Below, piece by piece: positions 49,716 to 58,177 of a stretch of 64,000 bases of DNA (position 1 is its first letter; each line of letters starts with the position of its first letter). This stretch comes from Pseudomonas sp. GOM7 (GTDB lineage: Bacteria; Pseudomonadota; Gammaproteobacteria; Pseudomonadales; Pseudomonadaceae), in contig NZ_CP113519.1 in NCBI RefSeq assembly GCF_026723825.1, positions 744,001 through 808,000 of the forward strand, in the 5' to 3' direction. The notes under the pieces are model-generated. The model was given only the letters and a program-made list of their open reading frames with translations. It was not told where the DNA came from and did no database searches. Position numbers and translations under genes: made by a program.

Positions 49716-50477
49716 CAGATAGGTGCTCCAGAAGTAATACAGCGTCATGCCGCTGCCGACCAGGATGACGAAGGCGCGCAGCAGCGCCGGCGGCAGTTTC
49801 TCGCCCAGCGCGCCGCCGGCGTAGCCGCCGAGCGTGGCGCCAGTGAGCAGGATGGCCAGTTCGTACCAGCTAACGCGGCCGGCGATGACGAAGGTCAGGG
49901 TGGCGATGCTGTAGATCACCGCCGAAATCAGGTTCTTCAGCGCATTGGCGCGGGCCAGCGGGTGGCCTTCGATGGAGAAGGCGGCCAGTTGCAGAATGCC
50001 CATGCCGGCGCCGAAGTAACCGCCGTAGATCGACACGCCGATATGCGCGCCCAGCGACAGCGGCGTGTGCGGCGGATGCGCCGCCTCCTTGCGCCGCGCC
50101 GCCAACCAGCGACCCAGCCAGGGGCTGGCGGCGAACAGCGCGGTGGCGGCCAGTAGCAGCCAGGGAATCAGTACGCGAAACACGTCGTCGCCGCCTGCCA
50201 GCAGCAACAGGCCGCCGAGCAGGCCACCGGCCAGGCCGGCCAGCAGCAGCGGAATCAGGTAGCGGCCCAGCGGGCGTAACGAGGCGCGTGCGGCCCAGGC
50301 ACCGGCCAGGCTGGCCGGCCACAGGGCCACGGCGTTGGTGGCATTGGCGGTCACCGGCGGCAGGCCCGCCGCGAGCAGGGCGGGGAAGGAGAAGAAGGTG
50401 CCGCCGCCGGCCAGGGCATTCATGCCGCCAGCGGCGAAACCGGCGAGGGCCAACAGCAGCAGGTCGAACAGAGTCAT
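49710..50477 (-). CDS. TSUP family sulfite exporter TauE/SafE-like protein
   Basis: The 255-residue inner-membrane protein has seven to eight hydrophobic helices and the TSUP motifs [19 protein letters not shown] and [19 protein letters not shown]. The family moves sulfite, sulfonates or organic anions across the membrane. The start at 50477 ([11 protein letters not shown]) is preferred over one five codons upstream. It is 69 bp from the end of the cytochrome gene and shares its strand, but no specific link to amine use is known. Confidence 0.85.
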   Translation of the reverse strand: MTLFDLLLLALAGFAAGGMNALAGGGTFFSFPALLAAGLPPVTANATNAVALWPASLAGAWAARASLRPLGRYLIPLLLAGLAGGLLGGLLLLAGGDDVFRVLIPWLLLAATALFAASPWLGRWLAARRKEAAHPPHTPLSLGAHIGVSIYGGYFGAGMGILQLAAFSIEGHPLARANALKNLISAVIYSIATLTFVIAGRVSWYELAILLTGATLGGYAGGALGEKLPPALLRAFVILVGSGMTLYYFWSTYLP

Positions 50478-50546
50478 CGGGCAGGCTCGCACAAAAAGAG
50501 TGCAGCATAAGACCTGGCGTTTCGCTCAGCCAGCCCGGGCAGTGGC

Positions 50547-51071
50547 TCAGGGCGTGCCGTTCATGCCATCTTCGATGGCGATGCCCAACGCGCGCATCTG
50601 CTCGATCAGGTGCGCGCGGGTATCCGGCAGGTTGAGCATGCTCACCTTGCGCAGCCGCGCCACCTCGTCGGCGCTGTACGGCTGGTAGTGCGCCGGCATG
50701 CTCTTGCCGGCCATGCCGTCCTCGCGCAACAGCCAGTTGAGCAGGTCGGCCAGTTGCGCATCGTTGAGCGCCGATTGCGACATGCCGGGTACGCGCACGA
50801 GGAATTCACGCCCGCCCTCGACCTTGAGGAAGTTGCCGACGAAGTCCTTCATCTTCGGCGTGTCGTTGACCTTCGAGCCCGTGCCGTCACCGAGGTGGCA
50901 GCCGGCGCATTGCAACTGGTAGTTGACCGGTGTGCTGTAGCCGGCCTGAGCAATGGGCGTCTGTGGTGCCTCGTTGCCCGGCGCATGCTTCTGGTTGGGA
51001 TCGGGGATGGCCCGCGCCAGCGCCAGTGGGGCGAGCAGGGCGCTGGCCAGTGCGATGATGAGCGCGCGCAT
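50547..51071 (-). CDS. Monohaem c-type cytochrome of the aromatic amine dehydrogenase operon
   Basis: The 174-residue protein has a signal peptide (MRALIIALASALLAPLALAR) and a single haem-binding motif CAGCH at residues 55-59, with a candidate sixth ligand Met in GMSQSALNDAQLADLLNWLL. The start at 51071 has GGAGAGG upstream. It follows aauA, the position of orf-2 of the Alcaligenes faecalis aau cluster, which encodes a periplasmic monohaem cytochrome. It may accept electrons from the dehydrogenase or help form the TTQ cofactor; neither is shown. Confidence 0.85.
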   Translation of the reverse strand: MRALIIALASALLAPLALARAIPDPNQKHAPGNEAPQTPIAQAGYSTPVNYQLQCAGCHLGDGTGSKVNDTPKMKDFVGNFLKVEGGREFLVRVPGMSQSALNDAQLADLLNWLLREDGMAGKSMPAHYQPYSADEVARLRKVSMLNLPDTRAHLIEQMRALGIAIEDGMNGTP

Positions 51072-51086
51072 GCGGGGCCTCTCCAC

Positions 51087-51608
51087 TCAGATCGCGACGC
51101 CGCGAATGACGGCGATGGTGCAGTTGTAGATGTTCGACTTGGCCGCCAGGCACCAGTTGATGTCGTTGTTGTTGAAGGGGCGGTACAGCGGTTCCTCGCT
51201 GTCGTTGCGGGTGCAGGCGCACTGGGTGCAACTGTGCTTACCGCAGCAGTCGTTGTAGGAAATGATGTAGTCCTTTCCGTCACCCGGGTTGCGGCAGGTG
51301 CCGATCCAGCTCACCTGCGACACCTCGGTGCCCGGCGGGCAGGAGGTCACGCTGCCGCCGCAGCAGGAGCAGAGGAAGCCGTCGATGGAGCAGTAGCGCC
51401 AGTAGTCGCAACTGTTGGGATCACCCGGATCACCGGCTTTCGGTGCCTCGGCGGCCAGGGCCTTGCTGGTACGGTCGATGGGCAGCAGCACGGGCAGGGC
51501 GGCACCGGCCACCATCAGCGAGCCGAGGCGACCGAGGAAGTTACGCCGCGAAGTGGTGTCGGCCACATGGCGCGTGGAGCGTTCGAACAGGCGGTCTAGC
51601 AATTTCAT
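51087..51608 (-). CDS. aauA: Aromatic amine dehydrogenase light chain (TTQ subunit)
   Basis: The 173-residue precursor has a twin-arginine signal (SRRNFLGRLGS at 20-30) and a Cys-rich mature domain (CSIDGFLCSCCGGSVTSCPP). The tryptophans cross-linked into tryptophan tryptophylquinone are predicted to be Trp101 (QVSWIGTC) and Trp152 (INWCLAA), by alignment with methylamine dehydrogenase. It acts in the periplasm with the heavy chain to deaminate primary amines to aldehydes and ammonia. Operon order B-E-D-A then cytochrome matches the aau rather than the mau cluster. Confidence 0.93.
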   Translation of the reverse strand: MKLLDRLFERSTRHVADTTSRRNFLGRLGSLMVAGAALPVLLPIDRTSKALAAEAPKAGDPGDPNSCDYWRYCSIDGFLCSCCGGSVTSCPPGTEVSQVSWIGTCRNPGDGKDYIISYNDCCGKHSCTQCACTRNDSEEPLYRPFNNNDINWCLAAKSNIYNCTIAVIRGVAI

Positions 51609-51624
51609 GTCAGGGCTCCCAGGC

Positions 51625-52236
51625 TCAGTGTTGGTGCGCGCCGTGGGCGTGCTGGCTGTTGTGCAGGTACTGTTGCAGGGTGGCGCTGCCCAGATGCTCG
51701 GTCTCGAACAGGCTGTCGAGGTGTTCGCGGGAGTTCACCAGGCCCTTGGCGCGCAGCACGCCGGTATTGTCGATCAGGGCGGCGTAGGGCAGCTTGCCGA
51801 TCTGGTAGGTCATGCCCACCTCCGGGCCGACCACGTAGGTGGCGTCTTCCAGCCTGTGTTCGGCAATCAGCGCCTTCTGCGCGTCCATGTCGCCGTCGCT
51901 GACGTAGACCACGTCGAGACGATGGGCCTGTTCCTTGGCGATGGACTTGATGGCTGGCAGCAGCGACTTGCAGATCGGGCAGGTGGGCGAGAGGAAGAAC
52001 AGCAACTGGGCTTTCTCGCCAGCGTAGCCGAAGTTCACCGGGCGGCCGCTACGGTCGGCAGCGGTCACTTGCGGGGCGGGCTCGTTGACGGCCACGCCCT
52101 TGTCCACCATCAGCGCGCCGGCAGGCGCCAGACGGCCATGTAGAACGCCGATCTGACGCACCAGGCCCATGACAGCGAAGGACAGCGCGATCAGCAGGCA
52201 CCACAACAGGATGTTAGAAACGATCAGAGCTTCCAT
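51625..52236 (-). CDS. aauD: AauD/MauD thioredoxin-like disulfide protein
   Basis: The 203-residue protein has one N-terminal membrane anchor (ILLWCLLIALSFAVMGLVRQ) and a thioredoxin-like domain with CPIC in FFLSPTCPICKSLLPAIK. MauD homologues are needed to form the many disulfides of the light chain in the periplasm. It is 3 bp from aauE and 16 bp from aauA. Confidence 0.92.
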   Translation of the reverse strand: MEALIVSNILLWCLLIALSFAVMGLVRQIGVLHGRLAPAGALMVDKGVAVNEPAPQVTAADRSGRPVNFGYAGEKAQLLFFLSPTCPICKSLLPAIKSIAKEQAHRLDVVYVSDGDMDAQKALIAEHRLEDATYVVGPEVGMTYQIGKLPYAALIDNTGVLRAKGLVNSREHLDSLFETEHLGSATLQQYLHNSQHAHGAHQH

Positions 52237-52239
52237 GAT

Positions 52240-52779
52240 TCACCTTCCGAGGAGTTTGAGCAGACGGGGGCTGTTGGCCAGCAGGCCATCAGCGGCGGCA
52301 TAGATGAGCAGGGCCACGGCACTGGCGGCGATGACGACGAAAGCGTCGAACAGGCCCAGGTCGCGGCTCAGTGGGGCGAGGCTGGCGACCAGGGCCAGGC
52401 TCACCAGAACGGCGTTGCGTGCCAACAGCAGCGGGCGGATCGGCTGATCCTGCAGCGGCCCGGCGCAACCGCAATCGATATCGCGGCGGCCGCGCCAGAG
52501 GTTGATGGCGATGGCCAGCGCGTAACCGGCGAGCAGGGCGGCCGCGCCGAGTGCCGCCAGGTGGCGGGCGGCTGGCAGCAGCAGGGTGAAGGCCAGCAGC
52601 GCTTCGAGCCAGGGCAGCGTGCGGGCCACCGGGCGCACCAGCGCCTGTGGCAGTAGCTGGTAGTTTTCCAACTGGCTGGCGAAGCGGGCCGGCGCTCGCA
52701 ACTTGTGGGTCGCGGCGCTGGCCAGGATCACCGCGACCGCGAGTGCGGCGGCGATGACGAAGATCGGATCAGGTTGCAT
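52240..52779 (-). CDS. aauE: AauE/MauE membrane protein (DoxX-like)
   Basis: The 179-residue protein has four or more hydrophobic helices and begins MQPDPIFVIAAALAVAVILA. It includes ATHKLRAPARFASQLENYQL and RGRRDIDCGCAGP with a cysteine pair near the membrane surface. MauE is required with MauD for light-chain folding or export, possibly by passing electrons to MauD. It lies between aauB and aauD. Confidence 0.9.
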   Translation of the reverse strand: MQPDPIFVIAAALAVAVILASAATHKLRAPARFASQLENYQLLPQALVRPVARTLPWLEALLAFTLLLPAARHLAALGAAALLAGYALAIAINLWRGRRDIDCGCAGPLQDQPIRPLLLARNAVLVSLALVASLAPLSRDLGLFDAFVVIAASAVALLIYAAADGLLANSPRLLKLLGR

Positions 52780-52791
52780 GGCTGCACCTCG

Positions 52792-53940
52792 TCAGTGGCT
52801 GAGGACGTAAATCGAGGTCTTGGCGATCTTTTCCACGGTACCGCTGTGCTTGCCGCTGGTGAGGTCGAAGACTTCCAGGCCACCGGTGACGTTGGCGCCG
52901 AGCAGTAGCGGCTTGTCGTCGCTGGTGGCGCGCAGGCTCCAGACCGGGGCGGGGGCCTCTAGGGTGCCGATGCGCTTGTGCGTCTTGAGATCGAAGACCC
53001 AGATGACCGGGCTTGGGTCTTCCCACTTCATCGACTCATGGTTGTCGTGCATCAGCGCATAGAGACGATTGAGCTTCGGCGACACGGCGACGAACTGCCA
53101 GCCGCCGGGCGCCCAGCCGGCTTTCTTGTCGGCGGCGTCGCTCACCAGTTCCCAGGCCGGGATGATCTTCGGCTGCTCGCCGGAGAAGTCCACGGCGCGC
53201 ACGGTGCCGGTGGTGCTGACGAAGTAGTAGGTGTCGCCCACGGCATAGGCACGTTCCACCAGCTTCTCGGCATTGGGATCGAAGAACGCGGTGTGGCTGC
53301 GGGCGGTTTCCTGGCCTGCATCGTCGAGGGTCACCACCTGCAGGTTGCCGTCGCCGCACAGCGAGGCGAAGCGACGCTTGCCCACCGGGTAGTTGAGCAC
53401 GCAGCCGGGAATGGCGATCTCGCTGACCACTTTCCTGGCCTGGGTGTCGACCACGGTGACCGAGGTGGACGGGGTGAAGTTGTAGATGTAGACGAAGCGG
53501 TCGTCCGCGCTGGTGCCAAGGGCGTGGGGCTCCGGCAGCATCACGGCGCGTTTGCTGGGGATCACCACTTCCCAGTCGGGCGACAGGGTGCTGGTGTTCC
53601 AGGCGGTGAGCACATCGGTGCGGGTGCCACGCACGCCACGCGAGTAGTAGAGGTCGGCGGTGTACAGGTACTTGCCGTCACGGCCGAGGGTCGAGGGCGC
53701 GGCGAAACCGGTGCTGATCATGCCGAGCATGCGCTTGCTCTCGGGGTCGACCACGGTGATACGGCCGGTCACCAGGTTCTCGAACTCGGCATCGACGATA
53801 TAGGCGCGGTGCGGCGAGGGCGGGAAGGGCAGGGTTTCCTGACCGATGCTGTCATTGGGCAGCTCGGCATGAGCGCCGAGCCCCAGCAGGGACAGGCCCA
53901 GCACCAGGGCGCTGCGTCTGATGAGCCGAGGTGTGCGCAT
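52792..53940 (-). CDS. aauB: Aromatic amine dehydrogenase heavy chain
   Basis: The 382-residue precursor has a signal peptide (ending near LGAHA, residue 25) and a seven-bladed beta-propeller with repeated YIVDAEFENLV, ITVVDPESKRMLGMISTG and VTVVDTQARKVVSEIAIPG units. It caps the TTQ light chain and forms the substrate channel of the A2B2 enzyme. The start at 53940 has AAGGAG seven bases upstream. It is the first gene of the operon, whose promoter carries two TGGCAGGCA-like repeats 21 bp apart. Confidence 0.93.
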   Translation of the reverse strand: MRTPRLIRRSALVLGLSLLGLGAHAELPNDSIGQETLPFPPSPHRAYIVDAEFENLVTGRITVVDPESKRMLGMISTGFAAPSTLGRDGKYLYTADLYYSRGVRGTRTDVLTAWNTSTLSPDWEVVIPSKRAVMLPEPHALGTSADDRFVYIYNFTPSTSVTVVDTQARKVVSEIAIPGCVLNYPVGKRRFASLCGDGNLQVVTLDDAGQETARSHTAFFDPNAEKLVERAYAVGDTYYFVSTTGTVRAVDFSGEQPKIIPAWELVSDAADKKAGWAPGGWQFVAVSPKLNRLYALMHDNHESMKWEDPSPVIWVFDLKTHKRIGTLEAPAPVWSLRATSDDKPLLLGANVTGGLEVFDLTSGKHSGTVEKIAKTSIYVLSH

Positions 53941-54093
53941 GGGGTTCTCCTTGTTGTCAGGCGTGCGGGGCAGCGCCGCAGGAGCCGTATAGGGGCGGGC
54001 CGGATGGCGAGTGAGCATGCGGGCGTTCTCCAGGGCGATGCTTCGGGATGGGCATGAGCACGATCCTAAAAACGCAGCGCGGTGGCTTGTAAG

Positions 54094-54123
54094 CGCCTGC
54101 AAGAAACTTGTATCTGCCTGCCA
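54094..54123 (-). promoter_or_regulatory. Paired FeaR-type operator upstream of aauB
   Basis: On the minus strand TGGCAGGCA (54123-54115) is followed 21 bp later by TTGCAGGCG (54102-54094). Both are followed by a TACAAG six to eight bases on. A -10-like TAGGAT lies at 54068-54063. The 22 bp at 54107-54128 match 62347-62368 upstream of feaB at 19 positions. Direct repeats with 21-bp spacing are typical for AraC-family activators. Confidence 0.65.
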
Positions 54124-54354
54124 GCCTGCATTCCCGGGCGGCACGCGCTGCGGGCGCTGGGGCGATCTGCCAGGCAGCCCGGTGATGGCTTCTACTGAAG
54201 AGGCTTAGCACATGATTCTGAGCGACGCCTCCAGGCCAAGCCGCCGCTGTGGCGGCGCTTGATCTGGCGTGCGGATATCAGGATCGCCTGCGTGCTGGCG
54301 CTGAGCGCCGTCTGGCTAAAGCGCTTGTTCATGAGCGCGGCGGGGCTGGGGATT

Positions 54355-54387
54355 CCTGCTGCCGTTTCGCGTCGAAACGGCAGCAGG
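54355..54387. repeat. 15-bp perfect palindrome in the gap before aauB
   Basis: CCTGCTGCCGTTTCG (54355-54369) pairs with CGAAACGGCAGCAGG (54373-54387) over a 3-base loop. It shares its core with the palindrome at 41885. The rest of the gap 54129-54449 contains short open frames without recognisable products. Confidence 0.8.
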
Positions 54388-54449
54388 CTCTGGGTCGGTA
54401 AGCGGTAAAGGGCATGCATTACCGAGCCTCATGAACCGGCTTCAAAACA

Positions 54450-55430
54450 CTAGGATGCGGCGACCCCGTGTGCTGTTGCGATACGACGTGCGAACTGTTC
54501 GTAATCGGTGGCGGGCCGGGGCAGAACCTTTGCCAGGTCATCGAGGTTGCCCGCAGGAAGCCCGTGCACGTCGTAGTACTTCATCATCTGCACGTAGGTC
54601 TCCTGGGCATCGGATGGCCAACTGCGGAACCCGCGAGCATTCGGTGCCGAACGCACTCCTCGAATGATGTTGGGAAGGGAACGCAGCCTGGTCGAGATCA
54701 GTGAACGTACTATTGCAGCGCCGAAGGTTCCGACGGCTGAGAGCGGTTGCGTCAACGCCTGCGGTGGCAGTCGGATGGCCGTCATGGGGTGGCCGAGCAC
54801 CCGGCTCCAGATACGCGCCATGTCATGGCGCGTGAGCTCCACGGTAGACAGGTCGTAGGTCTTGCCGATATGGCCCTCTGGGTTGGTCAACACATTGGCT
54901 GCCGCCTCCGCGATGTCGTCGGAGTCCACCACGCCCATTCGGCTTTCCGGCGAGGTGGGATATGGCAGTAGCCCGGCGCCGAAGAAATCCCAGAAGTCCA
55001 GCACGTTCTGCATGTAGTGCGAGGGACGAAGAATTGTCACCGGCAGGCCCGACTCTTTCAGCAGCCCCTCGACCAGCAGTTTCTGGCGGTGATGGGGGAG
55101 TTCGGCGATATCGGGGTGTATGACCGAGTGGAAGACGATGTGATCCAACTGTTCGGCTCGGGCTGCCGTGATCAGCCGCTTGGCCACGGGGAGTTCGTCG
55201 ATGAGCTGGGTCGGGGCGGCGTGATAGATCTTGCGCGCTCCGCGCAGGGCTGCCTCGAGGTCGCCAGGTTGTCGGAGGTCTCCGATCGCGATCTCGGTGG
55301 CGCCGTCAGCTTTCGCTCGCCGCGCTTGTTCCTCGTTCTTGACGAAAGCCCGCACCGCCAGTCCGTTGGCGACGAGCTTGCGAACCAGTGGCCGTCCGAC
55401 ACCGCCTGCTGCGCTGGTAACGAGAATCAT
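54450..55430 (-). CDS. NmrA-like NAD(P)-binding protein
   Basis: The 326-residue atypical SDR has the dinucleotide motif VTSAAGGVGRPLV at the N-terminus, FVKNEEQARRAKADGATEIA and HSVIHPDIAELPHH, and lacks a clear Tyr-x-x-x-Lys. NmrA-type proteins act as redox sensors or quinone/aldehyde-related reductases. It is on the same strand as the SDR gene 83 bp upstream and is probably cotranscribed. No link to amine use beyond position is visible. Confidence 0.82.
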   Translation of the reverse strand: MILVTSAAGGVGRPLVRKLVANGLAVRAFVKNEEQARRAKADGATEIAIGDLRQPGDLEAALRGARKIYHAAPTQLIDELPVAKRLITAARAEQLDHIVFHSVIHPDIAELPHHRQKLLVEGLLKESGLPVTILRPSHYMQNVLDFWDFFGAGLLPYPTSPESRMGVVDSDDIAEAAANVLTNPEGHIGKTYDLSTVELTRHDMARIWSRVLGHPMTAIRLPPQALTQPLSAVGTFGAAIVRSLISTRLRSLPNIIRGVRSAPNARGFRSWPSDAQETYVQMMKYYDVHGLPAGNLDDLAKVLPRPATDYEQFARRIATAHGVAAS

Positions 55431-55513
55431 GGCGTGCTCCCAATATTTTAGTTATCTATGTGATCGAGGCTTGCGTTCATCGGGTCTTTACGTTCGGCTG
55501 CAGGCAGCCTCCG

Positions 55514-56302
55514 TCAACGCTTGAGTGGGTGCAGTGAGCGTGCCAGGGCCGGGAGCAGGAGACGGCGGGGAATCACCGTCGCCAGTGCTGCGGTTATCGA
55601 ATTGATGAACCCCGAGACCGTAGAGGGTGCAGTCCAGCGTCGGTCGAGTGCTTTCAAGCCAGCCGCTGCGACCTGGTCGGCGGTTTGGAGTCTGCCTACC
55701 ACCGTCGCGGTTTCTCCCACTACGTCGAAGAACTCCGTGTGGGTGGGGCCCGGCGCAAGGGAGAAGACCTTGACGCCGTGCTGTTTGGCTTCGTACCACA
55801 GGGATTGGCTGAAACTCAGCACGAAGGATTTCGACGCCGCGTAGACGGCCAGGGTCGGTACGGGTTGAAAGGCCGTGGTGCTGGAGACGTTGATGATGGC
55901 ACCCGATCGTCGTCGGGCCATTTCCGGCAGGAACGCATGGCAGAGATCGACCACTGCGCCGATGTTGACTGCCAGTAGCCGAGCGAAATCATCTGCATCG
56001 CCCTCGATGAACGACCCTTGAGTGGCGAAACCGGCGTTGTTGATCAGCAGGTCGATGTCGTCCTCGACGAGTTCGCGCAACCGGCTACCCGGTCGAGCAA
56101 CGGAGAGGTCGAAGGCGATGCGGGTGCAGGAGATGCCATGTTCCGCCTCGAGGCGGTCGGCGAGCGTGTCGAGTCGATCCTGTCGTCGGGCCACCAGCAC
56201 CAGGTCGCACCCGCGTGCCGCTAGCGCATTGGCGAAGGCCTCGCCGATTCCCGAGCTGGCACCGGTTATGAGCGCTCGTGAAGCGCGGTATTGGTCGCCC
56301 AT
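55514..56302 (-). CDS. Short-chain dehydrogenase/reductase
   Basis: The 262-residue classical SDR has TGASSGIGEAF, LLINNAG and the catalytic VYAASK with the preceding Ser (INVSSTTAF). A hydrophobic C-terminal extension (SITAALATVIPRRLLLPALA) suggests membrane association. The substrate is unknown; oxidation or reduction of an aldehyde or alcohol is possible. It heads the two-gene set with the NmrA-like gene. Confidence 0.88.
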   Translation of the reverse strand: MGDQYRASRALITGASSGIGEAFANALAARGCDLVLVARRQDRLDTLADRLEAEHGISCTRIAFDLSVARPGSRLRELVEDDIDLLINNAGFATQGSFIEGDADDFARLLAVNIGAVVDLCHAFLPEMARRRSGAIINVSSTTAFQPVPTLAVYAASKSFVLSFSQSLWYEAKQHGVKVFSLAPGPTHTEFFDVVGETATVVGRLQTADQVAAAGLKALDRRWTAPSTVSGFINSITAALATVIPRRLLLPALARSLHPLKR

Positions 56303-56580
56303 CTGCCTGTCCTCCGTTGGGTTCCATCGTCAGTCGACGATGCTTGCCTCCGTATGTCCACTCCGCCACTGCATGAACGTGCCCGGCAACGTAATGTGCC
56401 TTTTGCGCCCCAGGCAAGTGCATGTTCAAGGCTGTAAAACTTTAAGCGGCCATTGACTTTCTCGGTTTTTTCGGACGCGTCAGCCAAGCATTTGCCGCAG
56501 CTACCGGAATAGACGGTGCCAATGGTGTTCGAGCAGCAGAAACAGCTCAGGCCCCCAGTGGTAATGATCGAATCGAGCGC

Positions 56581-56609
56581 CGCCTGGCTTGGCTGCGCCA
56601 AGCCAGGCG
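56581..56609. terminator. 13-bp hairpin in the gap before the porin gene
   Basis: CGCCTGGCTTGGC (56581-56593) pairs perfectly with GCCAAGCCAGGCG (56597-56609) over TGC. No T run follows. It lies just upstream of the operator pair and may insulate the porin promoter. The rest of 56303-56580 has somewhat lower GC and no convincing gene. Confidence 0.6.
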
Positions 56610-56620
56610 TGAGGGCGATC

Positions 56621-56650
56621 TGGCAGGCATCGGCAAATGAATGGCAGGCA
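56621..56650 (+). promoter_or_regulatory. Paired FeaR-type operator upstream of the porin gene
   Basis: TGGCAGGCA occurs at 56621-56629 and again, identical, at 56642-56650, exactly 21 bp apart and in the same orientation relative to the gene as in aauB and feaB. CTGGCAGGCATC (56620-56631) is identical to the feaB site. A weak -10 (TAGCTT, 56679-56684) lies at the expected distance. Confidence 0.65.
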
Positions 56651-56723
56651 GGTGAAAGCGTGCACAGGGCACCGGGCATAGCTTCGGCTTCTGTCAACGT
56701 CACTCATCGCTCTGGGGAAAGTC

Positions 56724-58049
56724 ATGTCCAAGCTGCCCACCTTTCGTCTCTCCACCCTCGCGCTACTGCTCGGCGCCGCGCTGCCGGCCGGCGCGGTGGA
56801 GCTTTACGCCGATGCCGACACGCGCCTGCAGGCCGATCTCGAGGCCGTATTCGGCCTGTTTCATAGCCGTGAGAACTATGCCCCCAGCGGGCGCCTGGAG
56901 GAAGGCAGTTCCTCCTGGCGCGAGGGCTACCTCAAGTATGGTCTGAGTTTCGAGCAGGGCCTGGCGGGTGTGGGTAATTCCTATGGTGCGTTCTCCATGC
57001 TCAGTTCCGCCACCTGGGGCGATGGCGATGCTGCCGGTTTCTCCGATGGTTCTGAACGTACCAGCAAGATCGAGGACGCCTACCTCGGCTGGCGCTCGGG
57101 CACCCTCTTCGAGGCGCTCGGCGAGGATGGCGTGGATCTTTCCTTTGGTCGGCAGAATGTCAGGGTCGGTGATGGCTTCCTGATCAATGGCGATGCGCTG
57201 AACATCGGCAAGGGCCTGGCCGATGGCGAGTTCAATCGCGGTGGCGCCTACTACCTGGCGGCACGCAAGGCTTTCGACCAGACCGCCGTGCTGCGTCTGG
57301 GTGGCAAACAGGGTTGGCGAGGCGACCTGATGTGGCTGAAATCCGACAATCGGGCGCAGGCCAAGACCGAACTCTACGTCGGTACCCTGGAGCACGTGGC
57401 CGATACCGGTACGGTCGGGCTCACCTACATCCGTACCCGTGACGTTGATGAGCGCTATGCCTCGCCGTCGCAGATGATGCGCAAAGGCATGGAAACCTAC
57501 AGCCTGCGAGCGGCGGGCAATGCTGGCGTGGAGAACCTGTCGTTGTCGGGTGAATACGCCATGCAGGATCGCGACCAGGGCCGTGACGAGAATGCCTGGT
57601 ACCTGGAGGCTGGCTGGACCTTCGCCGACCTGGCCTGGTCGCCGACGCTGAGCTACCGCTACAGCCGCTTCTCGGAAGGTTTCGACCCGCTGTTCTACGG
57701 TTTCAGCCGTGGCTATGGCACCTGGTTCCAGGGCGAGGTGGCGGGCAACTACGCCGGCCCGTTCAACAGCAACAGCCGTGTGCATCACCTTGGTCTGCGC
57801 GCTACCCCACTGGAAAACCTCAGCCTCGGCGTGCTGTGGTTCGACTTCGATACGCTGGATCGCCAGCGCGGCGATCTCTCCGGCCGCGAGCTGAATCTCT
57901 ACGCCGAATGGGGGCTGACCGAAAACCTGGTGGTGATGCCCGTGGTGGGCCTGTACCAGCCGAAGAAGAGTGCCGAAGACGGTGGTGCCCAACTGGGTAA
58001 CAACGACCGCAACCTGTACAGCCAACTGGTCTTCGCCTTCCACTTCTGA
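56724..58049 (+). CDS. Outer-membrane porin, alginate-export-like barrel
   Basis: The 441-residue precursor has a signal peptide ([16 protein letters not shown], cleavage near residue 24) and a beta-barrel of the alginate-export (AlgE-like) domain family: YLKYGLSFEQG, DLSFGRQNVRVGDGFLINGD, WYLEAGWTFADLAWSPTLSY and a terminal FAFHF with C-terminal Phe. Such porins serve for uptake or export of anionic or aromatic compounds. An operator pair shared with aauB and feaB lies upstream, so it probably admits aromatic amines or related substrates. It is followed by a hairpin and a marR gene. Confidence 0.85.
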   Translation: MSKLPTFRLSTLALLLGAALPAGAVELYADADTRLQADLEAVFGLFHSRENYAPSGRLEEGSSSWREGYLKYGLSFEQGLAGVGNSYGAFSMLSSATWGDGDAAGFSDGSERTSKIEDAYLGWRSGTLFEALGEDGVDLSFGRQNVRVGDGFLINGDALNIGKGLADGEFNRGGAYYLAARKAFDQTAVLRLGGKQGWRGDLMWLKSDNRAQAKTELYVGTLEHVADTGTVGLTYIRTRDVDERYASPSQMMRKGMETYSLRAAGNAGVENLSLSGEYAMQDRDQGRDENAWYLEAGWTFADLAWSPTLSYRYSRFSEGFDPLFYGFSRGYGTWFQGEVAGNYAGPFNSNSRVHHLGLRATPLENLSLGVLWFDFDTLDRQRGDLSGRELNLYAEWGLTENLVVMPVVGLYQPKKSAEDGGAQLGNNDRNLYSQLVFAFHF

Positions 58050-58064
58050 TGCCATCAGTACCCG

Positions 58065-58088
58065 CCTCGCCAGCGGCTGCTGGCGAGG
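58065..58088. terminator. Hairpin after the porin gene
   Basis: CCTCGCCAGC (58065-58074), loop GGCT and GCTGGCGAGG (58079-58088) form a strong hairpin without a T run. It may stabilise the porin mRNA or partially terminate before marR. Confidence 0.65.
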
Positions 58089-58177
58089 TACAAGGGCTCA
58101 TGAGGCGCAATGCCACGGTGCAAGGATTACTGGAATTATCTATTATCTCGCCTTATTTCCATCGAAGCGGTCTATCC

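Noticed and set aside
54192..54419. Minus-strand frame of 75 codons before aauB
   Set aside because: It spans a perfect palindrome, has no family resemblance and no ribosome-binding site. The other strand has a short hydrophobic frame but no start.
56266..56703. Cys-rich minus-strand frame of 145 codons between the SDR and porin genes
   Set aside because: It overlaps the SDR start and the porin control region, including the operator repeats and a 13-bp hairpin. No recognised domain is present, though a decayed gene cannot be excluded.
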